Origin: an uncultured OM182 clade bacterium
GTDB lineage: Bacteria > Pseudomonadota > Gammaproteobacteria > Pseudomonadales > Azotimanducaceae
Reading direction: 5' to 3'
DNA length: 64,000 nucleotides
Assembly (NCBI GenBank): GCA_905182025.1
Contig: CAJJAA010000002.1
Location: forward strand, 1 to 64,000
Part shown: positions 8,634 to 17,704 of the stretch, piece after piece
Layout: every line of letters starts with the position of its first letter
Numbering within the stretch: the stretch's first letter is position 1
Program-made: the position numbers and the translations under genes
The notes under the pieces: model-generated
The model's database searches: none
The model's input: the letters and a program-made list of their open reading frames with translations, nothing else
What the model was told of the DNA's origin: nothing

Positions 8634-9989
8634 ATGGCTATATCTGATCACGTAGGCCTCGAAGAATTTATGGCTGGGGTCGAACGACGCAATCCGCATC
8701 AGACTGAGTTCATTCAAGCCGTTCGAGAAGTCGCCGAAGACATTTTCGAGTTCATCGAAGATAAAGAAAAATATCATGAAGCACAGATTCTTAGACGAAT
8801 GGCAGAACCTGACAGAGTTGTAAGCTTCCGTGTTTGTTGGGAAGACGACAACGGCAACATTCGCGTTCAACGCGGATGGCGGGTACAGAACAACAACTCG
8901 ATTGGTCCCTATAAAGGTGGACTGCGCTTCCACCCCAGCGTGACAGAAAGTGTCTTGAAGTTTTTAGCATTTGAACAAACCTTCAAAAACTCACTCACTG
9001 GCCTGCCCATGGGTGGCGGTAAAGGTGGTTCTAACTTTAACCCTAAGGGTAAGTCTGACAATGAAATCATGCGATTCTGCCAGTCTTTTATGACTGAACT
9101 GTATCGTCATGTAGGAGAAGACACAGACGTGCCCGCAGGTGATATTGGTGTGGGTGCGCGCGAAATTGGCTACATGTTTGGCCAGTACAAACGCATAACG
9201 AACAAGTTCACAGGTATATTGACAGGTAAGGGCCTCGAGTTCGGTGGCAGTCTAGTGAGAACCGAAGCAACAGGTTATGGCGCGGTTTATTTCTTGCAAA
9301 ATATGTTGGAGCACCAGGGCACGACCATTTTAGGTAAAACTGCCATTATCTCCGGTTCTGGTAATGTCGCCACTCACGCCGCTGAGAAAATCATTGATCT
9401 TGGTGGCAAGGTGTTAACGCTGTCTGACTCAAAAGGTTATATCCATGACCCCGATGGGATTGATCAAGACAAGCTAAACTGGGTCAAGGAACTCAAGAAC
9501 GTTCGTCGCGGCCCTATCTCTGATTATATTGCAGAGTATAAAGGCGCCACCTACCACGAAGGTGAGAAGCCTTGGGGCATTGTTTGTGACCTTGCACTAC
9601 CTTGTGCAACGCAAAACGAGCTACTTGGTGAGCATGCTGCGCTGCTCGTCAAGAACGGTTGCGTCGGCGTTTCAGAAGGCGCGAACATGCCGACTGACCT
9701 TGCTGGCATAAAGATCTTCAAGGATGCCGGTATCTGTTATGCACCCGGTAAAGCATCCAATGCGGGTGGTGTTGCGGTTTCAGGTCTCGAAATGAGCCAG
9801 AACTCAGCCCGTCTAAGTTGGAGCGAAGCTGACCTTCAAGAACAGCTACGCGATATTATGAAAGGCATCCACAATAGTTGTCTTGAGTATGGCCAAAAGC
9901 CAGATGGCACAGTCGATTACGTTAAAGGCGCCAATATCGCCGGTTTCGTTAAGGTTGCGGATGCGATGATCGCTTTCGGCGTGGTTTAG
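8634..9989 (+). CDS. gdhA: NADP-type glutamate dehydrogenase
   Basis: 451 residues, matching the 447-residue hexameric enzyme of enteric bacteria that aminates 2-oxoglutarate with ammonium and NAD(P)H. The substrate-binding GLPMGGGKGG places the catalytic lysine at 130; DVPAGDIGVG carries the catalytic Asp170; the Rossmann-fold motif GSGNVA follows at about 240. The frame is open for a further 86 codons upstream, but that extension is not protein-like. The start MAISDHVGL at 8634 has a strong AGGAGAAG site and gives the family length. A strong terminator follows. Coenzyme preference for NADP is inferred from family resemblance. Confidence 0.95.
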   Translation: MAISDHVGLEEFMAGVERRNPHQTEFIQAVREVAEDIFEFIEDKEKYHEAQILRRMAEPDRVVSFRVCWEDDNGNIRVQRGWRVQNNNSIGPYKGGLRFHPSVTESVLKFLAFEQTFKNSLTGLPMGGGKGGSNFNPKGKSDNEIMRFCQSFMTELYRHVGEDTDVPAGDIGVGAREIGYMFGQYKRITNKFTGILTGKGLEFGGSLVRTEATGYGAVYFLQNMLEHQGTTILGKTAIISGSGNVATHAAEKIIDLGGKVLTLSDSKGYIHDPDGIDQDKLNWVKELKNVRRGPISDYIAEYKGATYHEGEKPWGIVCDLALPCATQNELLGEHAALLVKNGCVGVSEGANMPTDLAGIKIFKDAGICYAPGKASNAGGVAVSGLEMSQNSARLSWSEADLQEQLRDIMKGIHNSCLEYGQKPDGTVDYVKGANIAGFVKVADAMIAFGVV

Positions 9990-10092
9990 CGCTATGTTAT
10001 GGCAAATCGGGTGAGTTTTTGTCACCCGACAAGCCAAACGTTAAGACCTATCTGAACCAGTGGGGTGTTTACCGCATTTATTTAGTTCAGAT

Positions 10093-10121
10093 AAAAAGGG
10101 AAGGCTTGCCTTCCCTTTTTT
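10093..10121 (+). terminator. Intrinsic terminator after gdhA
   Basis: The stem AAAAAGGGAAGGC / GCCTTCCCTTTTT is perfect over 13 bp with a two-base TT loop, with the T-run inside and after the 3' arm. It is about 105 bp past the gdhA stop and isolates it from the P450 gene. Confidence 0.9.
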
Positions 10122-10183
10122 ATGCCTACTGTTTATGTGTATGCTTGGTTTTTACAGCACAATTGATATGAAGAGGATTTACC

Positions 10184-11443
10184 ATGAGTAATGCACTTGC
10201 GGACGATACAGGACAAATACCCGACCCCTATTCAATGCCGCTAGAAGACGTCAACCCACTCGATGCAAAACTGTTCCAACATGATGCACAGTGGGCTTAT
10301 TTTGAACGGCTACGCGCTGAAGACCCTGTGCACTTCTCTGAAGATGAAGAGTTCGGCCGCTACTGGCACATCACCAAATTCGAAGACATTATGCTCGTCG
10401 AAAAACATCACGATATATTTTCATCAGAAGGTGGCATTACCATTGGTCCGCCATTGAATGCACCGGAAGATCGACTCCAAACACGCATGTTCATCGCCAT
10501 GGACCCACCAACCCACGACGTGCAACGCGCGACAGTAAGCCCCGTGGTTCAACCGATCAATCTCGCTAAACTAGAGGGCACCATTCGAGAACGCGCCGGC
10601 AATATTTTAGATTCACTGCCTATCGGTGAAACGTTCAACTGGGTTGATCTAGTCTCTATCGAGCTCACTACACAGATGCTGGCAACGTTGTTCGACTTCC
10701 CGTTCGAAGACCGACGCAAACTCACACGCTGGTCTGATGTCGCAACCGCAGCACCTGGCACCATTATCGAGAATGAAGAGCAACGTAAAGAAGAACTACT
10801 AGAATGTCTCGCATACTTCACCAAGCTCTGGAACGAGCGCGTTAATGCTGAGCCCGGTTCTGACCTGATATCTATGCTCGCCCACGGCGAAGAAACGCGC
10901 AATATGGATCCGATGGAATTTCTTGGCAACCTGATCCTACTCATTGTTGGTGGGAACGATACAACACGTAATTCAATTAGTGGCGGTGTCCTCGCGCTGA
11001 ATGAAAACCCAGCCGAATATGACAAACTGCGCGCCGACCCGAGCTTAATACCCAATATGGTAGCTGAAATTATTCGCTGGCAAACCCCACTTGCCTATAT
11101 GCGCCGCACGGCAAATGTAGACACGGAAATTCGTGGCAAGAAAATCAAGGCGGGTGACAGAGTGTTGATGTGGTATGTCTCAGGAAATAGAGATGATGAT
11201 GTGATCGAAAATGCGAACGACTTCATCATTGATCGCGCTAAAGCCCGACATCACGTGTCCTTTGGATTTGGCATCCATCGCTGCATGGGCAATCGTTTAG
11301 CCGAAATGCAACTAAGAGTCCTTTGGGAAGAAATCATGAAACGTTTCGAACGCATTGAAGTCGTGCAGGAACCTGAACGTATTTTCTCCTCATTCGTAAA
11401 AGGCTACTCCGAACTTATGGTACGTGTACATCCGAAGAAGTAG
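10184..11443 (+). CDS. Cytochrome P450 of the CYP153 family (terminal alkane hydroxylase type)
   Basis: 419 residues, soluble. The heme-thiolate motif FGFGIHRCMGNRLAE has Cys367; the I-helix GGNDTTRNS has Thr260/261; ExxR is E295-R298. The runs MFIAMDPPTHDVQR, NLILLIVGGNDTTRNS, IRWQTPLAYMRRTA and a C-terminal ERIFSSFVKGYSELMV match what I know of CYP153A enzymes, which hydroxylate the terminal carbon of medium-chain alkanes, fatty acids or cyclic compounds. The usual ferredoxin and ferredoxin reductase partners are not adjacent; they must be encoded elsewhere if the enzyme is active. A GAGGAT site precedes the ATG. A hairpin follows at 11483-11504. Confidence 0.9.
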   Translation: MSNALADDTGQIPDPYSMPLEDVNPLDAKLFQHDAQWAYFERLRAEDPVHFSEDEEFGRYWHITKFEDIMLVEKHHDIFSSEGGITIGPPLNAPEDRLQTRMFIAMDPPTHDVQRATVSPVVQPINLAKLEGTIRERAGNILDSLPIGETFNWVDLVSIELTTQMLATLFDFPFEDRRKLTRWSDVATAAPGTIIENEEQRKEELLECLAYFTKLWNERVNAEPGSDLISMLAHGEETRNMDPMEFLGNLILLIVGGNDTTRNSISGGVLALNENPAEYDKLRADPSLIPNMVAEIIRWQTPLAYMRRTANVDTEIRGKKIKAGDRVLMWYVSGNRDDDVIENANDFIIDRAKARHHVSFGFGIHRCMGNRLAEMQLRVLWEEIMKRFERIEVVQEPERIFSSFVKGYSELMVRVHPKK

Positions 11444-11482
11444 TTAGATCAAATTACCTGTTACCACCGGCTCTTAAAATAA

Positions 11483-11504
11483 CCAAGGTCTAAAACGACC
11501 TTGG
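11483..11504. terminator. Bidirectional hairpin between the P450 and acyl-CoA dehydrogenase genes
   Basis: CCAAGGTC / GACCTTGG forms an 8-bp stem with loop TAAAAC. AAAATAA lies on the left and CATTTT on the right, so it could work in both directions. It overlaps the stop codon of the minus-strand gene, which ends at 11490. Confidence 0.55.
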
Positions 11505-12644
11505 CATTTTCAACACATGCTCACCGACAAAGCTCAAAATCAGATTCGTTGAAATCGGTGCTATTTGATACAAACGCGTTTCTCTAAACTTTCTTTCAAT
11601 GTGGTATTCCTTTGCGAAGGCGAAACCGCCGAAGGTTTGCATACACACATCGCCTGCGTGCCAGGATGCCTCTGACGATAACATTTTTGCCATGTTCGCC
11701 TCCGCACCACAGGCCTCACCTCGATCAAACATATCGGCAGCCTTGGCCACCATTAACGATGCCGCTTCGACCTCGGTGTAACAGCGCGCAATTGGGAATT
11801 GCACACCTTGATTTTGACCGATCGGTCGATCAAACACCGTACGATCACTGGCATAAGCACTGGCTTTATCAATGAAGTATCGACCATCGCCGACACATTC
11901 CGCGCCAATTAAAATACGCTCTGCATTCATGCCATCAAGAATGACTTTAAAACCCTTTCCTTCTTCACCTAACAGGTTATCCGCCGGAATTCTTAGATCA
12001 TCAAAGAAAAGCTCGCAGGAATGATGATTGATCATCGACTCGATTGGCTGAATCGTTAGACCATTTCCCTTCGCGGCCTGAACATCAATAAGAAATGCAG
12101 ATAAGCCATCGGTTTTCTTTTTCACTTCTGACTTCGGTGTCGTTCTTGCTAACAGCACCATTAAGTCGGTGTGTTCGATTCGACTTATCCAAACTTTTTG
12201 TCCGTTTATGACATAGCTATCACCGTCGCGCTTGGCAACGGTTTTAAGACTGGTTGTATCCGTTCCGGTGGTTGGCTCCGTCACGCCAAAACTCTGCAGG
12301 CGAAGCTCCCCCGCTGCGATCTTTGGCAGATAGTATTTCTTCTGTTGCTCGCTACCATGGCGTAGTACAGAGCCCATGACGTACATCTGTGCGTGACAGG
12401 CACCTGCATGTGCCCCCGAACGACACACTTCTTCCATAACGGCGCAGGCTTCACGTACCCCCAAACCTGAACCACCGTATTCCTCAGGGATCAGCACGGT
12501 TAAAAAGCCTGAGTCCGTCAGTTCCTTCACAAAGTCAGTCGGGTAACCGCGACTTCGATCTAGTTCCAACCAGTAGTCCTCGGTATAGTTACTGCAAAGC
12601 TGTCGCACTGACTGTCTGATTTCGTCCAAGTCCTGATCACTCAC
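11490..12644 (-). CDS. Acyl-CoA dehydrogenase, subgroup without the C-terminal catalytic Glu
   Basis: 384 residues. Flavin motif FGVTEPTTGTDTTSL and INGQKVWISRI are intact. At the usual catalytic site (YEGTSEI in short-chain enzymes) the sequence is APISTNL, so that glutamate is absent. The helix-G segment MNAERILIGAE has a Glu at the position that serves as base in isovaleryl- and long-chain acyl-CoA dehydrogenases, so activity is likely retained; this is inference by alignment from memory. It starts at a GTG (12644). It converges on CYP153 and shares its terminator hairpin. Confidence 0.88.
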   Translation of the reverse strand: MSDQDLDEIRQSVRQLCSNYTEDYWLELDRSRGYPTDFVKELTDSGFLTVLIPEEYGGSGLGVREACAVMEEVCRSGAHAGACHAQMYVMGSVLRHGSEQQKKYYLPKIAAGELRLQSFGVTEPTTGTDTTSLKTVAKRDGDSYVINGQKVWISRIEHTDLMVLLARTTPKSEVKKKTDGLSAFLIDVQAAKGNGLTIQPIESMINHHSCELFFDDLRIPADNLLGEEGKGFKVILDGMNAERILIGAECVGDGRYFIDKASAYASDRTVFDRPIGQNQGVQFPIARCYTEVEAASLMVAKAADMFDRGEACGAEANMAKMLSSEASWHAGDVCMQTFGGFAFAKEYHIERKFRETRLYQIAPISTNLILSFVGEHVLKMPRSF

Positions 12645-12779
12645 GGTAAATTTCCCTGTTATTACTTAAGTTTAAATAAAGCAAATTCTATCGCACTTCG
12701 GAAGCGATTTAGTTGGCTATTTTGGGTATGCTCAGCTTCGAATAAAACATTAGTCGCACAAAAGAAAAGGAGTCTAAAG

Positions 12780-13634
12780 TTGAACCAGTGGCAAATCGGC
12801 AAGGTCAAGATTACCCGCGTCATCGAAATGGAAAGCAAAGGTGGCTCGCGGTTTATCCTTCCCCAGGCAACGCGGGAAGCGGTCCAACCGATCGAATGGC
12901 TTCAACCCCATTTCGCCGATGAACAAGGTAATCTGCTTATGAGTGTCCACGCACTCATTCTCGAAACCCCGTCCCAAACCATTATCGTTGATACCTGCAT
13001 TGGCAACGATAAGCCACGTTCAATACCGACTTGGAACAATCTACAACTGCCCTTCCTCGAAGATCTTGAGAAGGCAGGCTATGACCGCCACAAGATCGAT
13101 GCGGTTCTGTGCACACACTTGCATGTAGACCATGTTGGTTGGAACACGATGCTGGTTGACGACGAATGGGTACCCACCTTCCCCAATGCCCGCTACCTGA
13201 TGGGCAAAGATGAATTTAACTATTGGATCGATAACACCGAAGCAGATTATGGCGACGTTATCGGAGACTCCGTCAAACCTGTGTTTGACGCCGGTCTGGT
13301 CGACCTGGTTGAAACAAACCATCGCATTTCAGACGAGATTTATCTGGAACCCACTTTAGGTCATACGCCGGGTCACGTCTCGGTGCATATTGAATCCGAA
13401 GGACAACATGCACTCATCACCGGTGACTGTATTCACCATCCCTGCCAGATCGCCAACTTGGATTGGTCTAGCAGCGCCGACTATGCACCCGAACAAGGCA
13501 TTGAGACGCGTAAGAAGCTGATGCAGGACTATGCGGATACGGAGATTTTGATTATCGGTACGCACTTTGCGACACCGACAGCGGGGTTACTAAAGCGAGA
13601 TGGCGATAACTACTGGCTGGATGTCAATATCTAG
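12780..13634 (+). CDS. Metallo-beta-lactamase-fold hydrolase
   Basis: A 284-residue cytosolic protein. The di-metal motif HLHVDH gives His113, His115, Asp117 and His118; later ligands are in HTPGH and GDCIHH. The family cleaves esters, lactones, thioesters or phosphodiesters; AHL lactonase-like members look similar in length, but nothing here fixes the substrate. The start is a TTG supported by AAGGAG seven bases upstream. It ends in an interlocked stop with the converging DUF1631-like gene. Confidence 0.8.
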   Translation: MNQWQIGKVKITRVIEMESKGGSRFILPQATREAVQPIEWLQPHFADEQGNLLMSVHALILETPSQTIIVDTCIGNDKPRSIPTWNNLQLPFLEDLEKAGYDRHKIDAVLCTHLHVDHVGWNTMLVDDEWVPTFPNARYLMGKDEFNYWIDNTEADYGDVIGDSVKPVFDAGLVDLVETNHRISDEIYLEPTLGHTPGHVSVHIESEGQHALITGDCIHHPCQIANLDWSSSADYAPEQGIETRKKLMQDYADTEILIIGTHFATPTAGLLKRDGDNYWLDVNI

Positions 13635-14269
13635 CTGAGCTGGCGCATCTTAATACCGAACTCGACCAGACTTTGATTGGCAATTGACAACACTTGGCCG
13701 AAGCGATCCATAACGAAGCGATTAAAAAGCGGCAGGAGCAATAAGCGTTCACTGTAGTTAATACCGAGTTTCTCGGTGGCATGCCAAAAGCACAAATAGA
13801 TGTTGCCGGGTAGCAATGGATGAAAACCAACGTCAGTATCAACGAGTTCCGCGAACCGTAATCGAATTTCTTCCAGCAGGACCTTGTAGTGATTTATATT
13901 TCGATCACTATAGGACTTCAATATTGGCACTACATCATAAGGTGCATCGGGTAGCGCTTGGTAATTCTTTGATTTGACTAGATTCACCCAAGACAGGTTC
14001 ATCAACGTCAAAAACTCCTCTTGATAAACATCCCCGCGCACTTTCAGCGCGCGCGTTATATTGAAATGCTCATCGAGTTGACGGCTTTCCTCCATACCGT
14101 GCATCTCTTCAAACAGCGCATCGGCGACATTCAGCAGTAACCCATCGAAAAGATAGTTCATTTTATTGTCGACGCCACCTTTCACCTGACGCACAACCTG
14201 AATGTTCCTCTGCCGGTGAATCTGAGGCAGTTGGATTATCTGAGCGTTTGTGAATTCAGCTGGCAACAA
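13631..14269 (-). CDS. Short stand-alone protein resembling the N-terminal module of DUF1631
   Basis: 212 residues without signal or membrane segment. An N-terminal part around LFDGLLLNVADALFEEM, followed by a conserved-looking acidic stretch and the C-terminal LLLLPLFNRFVMDRFGQVL, resembles the first 200-250 residues of the large DUF1631 proteins (about 700 residues) whose function is poorly known. The rest of DUF1631 is missing and no second half lies nearby. The start is uncertain: TTG at 14269, or ATG at 14161. Its stop overlaps that of the converging hydrolase at the palindrome CTAG (13631-13634). Confidence 0.55.
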   Translation of the reverse strand: MLPAEFTNAQIIQLPQIHRQRNIQVVRQVKGGVDNKMNYLFDGLLLNVADALFEEMHGMEESRQLDEHFNITRALKVRGDVYQEEFLTLMNLSWVNLVKSKNYQALPDAPYDVVPILKSYSDRNINHYKVLLEEIRLRFAELVDTDVGFHPLLPGNIYLCFWHATEKLGINYSERLLLLPLFNRFVMDRFGQVLSIANQSLVEFGIKMRQLS

Positions 14270-14590
14270 AAGACTAAACTTAACCCTGTGAATGAGGAAA
14301 TTGATTAAAGCATTGAGTGAGAGGATTACCTAGGAGGGGTAATGGCCAATGTGCCAAACCGTGCGTTCGATCACACTTATCCGCGATATAAATCACAATT
14401 CTGATGACGCGCATCAAACATAGGCCGAATTTGGCCATGTACCAGACGAGAACGACCGTCCGTCGCCGATCCTCGGGCTAATCCAGTTTGTTTTAGTTTG
14501 ACGAGTTTTGGTGACGCGGGGGTTTTTGGATGGACTTTACTCTGAGGCCAAAGCTCCTTAGGCTATTGGATTTTCTGAACTAAGATACTT
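14270..14590. other. Divergent intergenic region
   Basis: 321 bp between the DUF1631-like gene and a second metallo-beta-lactamase-fold gene, so it should hold promoters for both. The only notable item is a 20-codon open frame at 14342-14404 behind a very strong TAGGAGGGGT ribosome site. I see no clear sigma-70 promoter or terminator. Confidence 0.5.
14342..14404 (+). CDS. Possible 20-residue micro-ORF
   Basis: An ATG lies directly behind TAGGAGGGGTA, the strongest Shine-Dalgarno match in this spacer, and opens 20 codons ending in TGA at 14404. The peptide is basic and polar (contains PNRAFDHTYPRYK) with no membrane segment. It could be a leader peptide for the downstream hydrolase gene, 186 bp away, or chance. 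Length alone gives no coding evidence. Confidence 0.2.
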   Translation: MANVPNRAFDHTYPRYKSQF

Positions 14591-15694
14591 ATGACTGCAA
14601 CTCTGACCTACCCCTACGATGCGCCACCTGAATTCGGTACTGCAATGGAAGTTGCGCCTGGCGTCAAATGGTTGAAGATGCCACTGCCCATGTCTCTTAA
14701 GTACATTAACTTGTACCTGATCGAAGAAGATGATGGTTGGATCATTGTTGATACAGGCATACGCGGAGACGAAACACGCGATCTGTGGCCCAAAGTGCTG
14801 GAGCAGGCGCTGAACGGCAAACCCGTTTCGCGCATTATCTGCACACACATGCATCCTGATCATACCGGCCAAGCTGGCTATCTGTACGAAACCCATAAAG
14901 TCCCTTTTTACATGAGCTTCGGCGAATATTACATGGCGAAAACCATGGGCATGATGATGATGAGCAGCAACGCTTCGTGGCAAATGTCCGAATACTTCTT
15001 AAGAGCGGGTGTCACGCAGGCTTTTCTCGATGAAATGCGTGATATGCGCAGCAGCTTCACACCCGCACCCGAAGATATCCCGTTTCCAGGCTCCTATGTC
15101 AGACTCCAAGACGGTGATGAGCTGACCTTCGGAAAATACAACTGGCAGATCATCACAGGCAACGGTCACTCACCAGAGCATGTTTGTCTTTATTGCCCTG
15201 AGCTGCGGATTTTTATATCCGGCGACCAGATCCTGCCGGTCATTACCTCCAATGTCAGTGTGCATCCAACTGAGCCTGAGGCAAACCCGATGATTGGCTG
15301 GTTAGAATCTCACGAAAAGCTAAAAGGCCTGCTACCCGATGACCTCTTAGTGTTACCCGCCCACAACCTTCCTTTTTACGGCGTGCAAGCCAGACTACAA
15401 GAACTGATCGATCACCACGAAGATAGAATGTTGATACTCGAAGAAAATTGCGTCGAGCCGCAAATCGCTGTCGACCTATTGCCACACCTTTTTGCGCGTG
15501 TTTTAGAAGGTCCTACAAAGATGATGGCACTCGGTGAATGTATTGCACATTTACACTGTCTGATGACACGAAACAGGATCGCTCGCACCTTGGTCGATGG
15601 GCTGTACATGTACCAATCAATCGATCCAACGCTGGCTACCCGCGCTAAACCTGATCAGCATGAGGCACCGGATGATGTGCCTGTCATGGTATAG
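14591..15694 (+). CDS. Metallo-beta-lactamase-fold hydrolase with C-terminal helical extension
   Basis: 367 residues. HMHPDH provides His86, His88, Asp90 and His91; NGHSPEH and ISGDQIL supply the later ligands, and PAHNLPF follows. The helical tail after about residue 270 is typical of glyoxalase II-like members that act on CoA- or other thioesters, and of the LACTB2 group. Substrate unknown. Its 3' end converges on the Abhydrolase_10 gene, 34 bp apart. Confidence 0.8.
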   Translation: MTATLTYPYDAPPEFGTAMEVAPGVKWLKMPLPMSLKYINLYLIEEDDGWIIVDTGIRGDETRDLWPKVLEQALNGKPVSRIICTHMHPDHTGQAGYLYETHKVPFYMSFGEYYMAKTMGMMMMSSNASWQMSEYFLRAGVTQAFLDEMRDMRSSFTPAPEDIPFPGSYVRLQDGDELTFGKYNWQIITGNGHSPEHVCLYCPELRIFISGDQILPVITSNVSVHPTEPEANPMIGWLESHEKLKGLLPDDLLVLPAHNLPFYGVQARLQELIDHHEDRMLILEENCVEPQIAVDLLPHLFARVLEGPTKMMALGECIAHLHCLMTRNRIARTLVDGLYMYQSIDPTLATRAKPDQHEAPDDVPVMV

Positions 15695-15728
15695 CGACAA
15701 CAATATCAAAGCGGTGGCTCAACCCTTG

Positions 15729-17654
15729 TCATTTTGACGTCGCCGCTTTGAATCGATCGGATGCTAACTTGAGCAACCAGTCACGATCTTCTTCAAGCAC
15801 AAAACGCTCCGTTACCAACACGGAGATATCACCATCGATAGCCGCAAGATAAGTTGATTCGTCTGCGTATACATTAAGAATTTGATCTCTCGAAAAAAAC
15901 ATCGTGAAGCCCGCGAACATTGCAGCTTGATCTGCCGCACCCGTACTCGCAGCTCTTGGATTCCAACCGCTATGTATACCCAACGGGTGTCTCAAATCAG
16001 GCAGTCTGATACCCGCAACTTCATTGAGGTCGCCGTTCAGCGCAGAAACAAATGAGGGATAAGCTCTGTTCTCAATAACAGGTAGTTCAACAACCCCCGC
16101 CTCATTCTCCCGCATAACAGTTTGATACCGAATACTCAGCAACTTTTCTGCTGACAGTAATGTCAAACCTTGCACCGCACTGAAGTCTTCCAATACAGAT
16201 TGGCGCGACACGGCTGTGCCATCATCCAATCGAGGGTGACAAGAATCTGGCGGCGTGGTGTCATTCGACACCCAGTCATCGAGGATCATCAACAGCGCCC
16301 GATTAATGGGTGCGGTAACGACTGTATTAAGCGGCATCGAAACTTCTAAACCCGTCGCGGCGATTTTAGTCAACTGTTTGCCTTTGAAAAGAATGCCACC
16401 TATATGGTGGGCCCCTGCAATGTGATAAATGCGAGTTGCGGGGTGCTGAACAATATCCTGGTCACCGGAGATATGTGCGAGAGAGGCATCACCGCGCCAA
16501 TATTCAAAGGACGTATTTGAAAAGATAATTCGAGGCGTCAGTTCAGGTGCAAGATGCTTTAACAATCCATCTTTTTGATCACTATAAATATCCTGCGTCT
16601 CTGTCGTTGCGAAGGGGAACCGTTGACCTAGGGACGGCACAATGATGTTAGTTGGCTGAGCGAACCGGTGATTAAAATCACCCCGCTGCGCCCCCGCTAT
16701 ATGAATCCACATACCGTCATACACTTTGCGATTTTTCGCATCAAGGTTCAATCCGTGATAGAGCATTTGCCGCAACACGCGTCCGGTTTGCGAGACACCA
16801 AATGCATAGACTTGATCGAAGCCGTCATCGAACAGAGAGCTAGCATCTGCATACTTAAGACAACTGGCTACGTCACGGATAGCTAGCAGGCCTGCGCCAA
16901 CCACCGGCGCTTTATCAGTTAGATAGCACAGTTCATAGATGAGGCCCCGTTTGAATCCATCCTCGAGCACAATATGATGATCAGAGGCGACCAGCGCATC
17001 CTTGACGATCCTGCCAAATCGCCATTGATCCCGCGCTATTTTGCTTCGCGGGCCGTTCTCGTGCGCTTTGACAAAAAGCTGATGTCGCGAATCATGCACA
17101 TCGGCAACGCGATAAGGTGGCGACACCTGCCCCAGAGCTATCATCGGCTGGTAGCTTGCGTCCATTGTCGGTTGGAATTTCATGAGCACCTGGCCGACTA
17201 AATCCTGCCCATTTTGCTTCGCAATCGGTGCATCTAATTTGAGAGCAACATCACCCTGCGCATCCCATTGCCAGCCAATGGACAAATAGCTAAAGCCACG
17301 ATGACACAGAAAACCATCACCCGGCTTGAAACGATCTTCATCCGTGAACGCAAAAACCTTCTGGAACGTGACCGTCGATAACCTATTACCGCGATTGGGA
17401 ATGTCTACCAGCAGTTTTCGAGCGCCATTGGCCGCAACTTTGGGTGTGACAAGAGAGAAGTCTGCTGTAAATTTTACTATACCGTGTTCGTCAGCAGCGA
17501 GTTTTAGGTCGACAATAGATTGGTTAATGGCAGCGTTCGCATCGACTGCAAAATGTACCTTGCCCTCGATGCGTTCAAATGGACCAAAACCTGAGAATTT
17601 TTCGCCGTTGGCGAATGTGTGACGTTCGATAACATCAAAGGAAACAACAGTCAT
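15729..17654 (-). CDS. Large alpha/beta hydrolase domain protein (Abhydrolase_10-like)
   Basis: 641 residues, no signal peptide. The N-terminal 150 residues are beta-rich (FSGFGPFERIEGKVHF). The hydrolase domain has its nucleophile elbow in FGVSQTGRVLR, followed by DGMWIHIAGAQRGDFN, a run I associate with the uncharacterised Abhydrolase_10 family found in bacteria that degrade steroids or other hydrophobic compounds. Histidine candidates are in IAGAHHIGG. Reaction unknown. The COG2509 oxidoreductase gene upstream ends 50 bp away on the same strand. Confidence 0.7.
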   Translation of the reverse strand: MTVVSFDVIERHTFANGEKFSGFGPFERIEGKVHFAVDANAAINQSIVDLKLAADEHGIVKFTADFSLVTPKVAANGARKLLVDIPNRGNRLSTVTFQKVFAFTDEDRFKPGDGFLCHRGFSYLSIGWQWDAQGDVALKLDAPIAKQNGQDLVGQVLMKFQPTMDASYQPMIALGQVSPPYRVADVHDSRHQLFVKAHENGPRSKIARDQWRFGRIVKDALVASDHHIVLEDGFKRGLIYELCYLTDKAPVVGAGLLAIRDVASCLKYADASSLFDDGFDQVYAFGVSQTGRVLRQMLYHGLNLDAKNRKVYDGMWIHIAGAQRGDFNHRFAQPTNIIVPSLGQRFPFATTETQDIYSDQKDGLLKHLAPELTPRIIFSNTSFEYWRGDASLAHISGDQDIVQHPATRIYHIAGAHHIGGILFKGKQLTKIAATGLEVSMPLNTVVTAPINRALLMILDDWVSNDTTPPDSCHPRLDDGTAVSRQSVLEDFSAVQGLTLLSAEKLLSIRYQTVMRENEAGVVELPVIENRAYPSFVSALNGDLNEVAGIRLPDLRHPLGIHSGWNPRAASTGAADQAAMFAGFTMFFSRDQILNVYADESTYLAAIDGDISVLVTERFVLEEDRDWLLKLASDRFKAATSK

Positions 17655-17704
17655 GTGTGATTCTCAAGAGTTTTTTATTCTGTCAAACCGGCTTTCGAAT
17701 CATC

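Noticed and set aside
13631-13634. Interlocked stop codons between convergent genes as a regulatory overlap
   Set aside because: Short convergent overlaps at CTAG and similar sites (also at 51169-51172) are common and need no special explanation.
15707-15750. Dyad CAAAGCGG / CCGCTTTG between two convergent genes as a terminator
   Set aside because: The loop is 28 bases, the right arm lies inside the coding region of the minus-strand gene, and there is no T-run.
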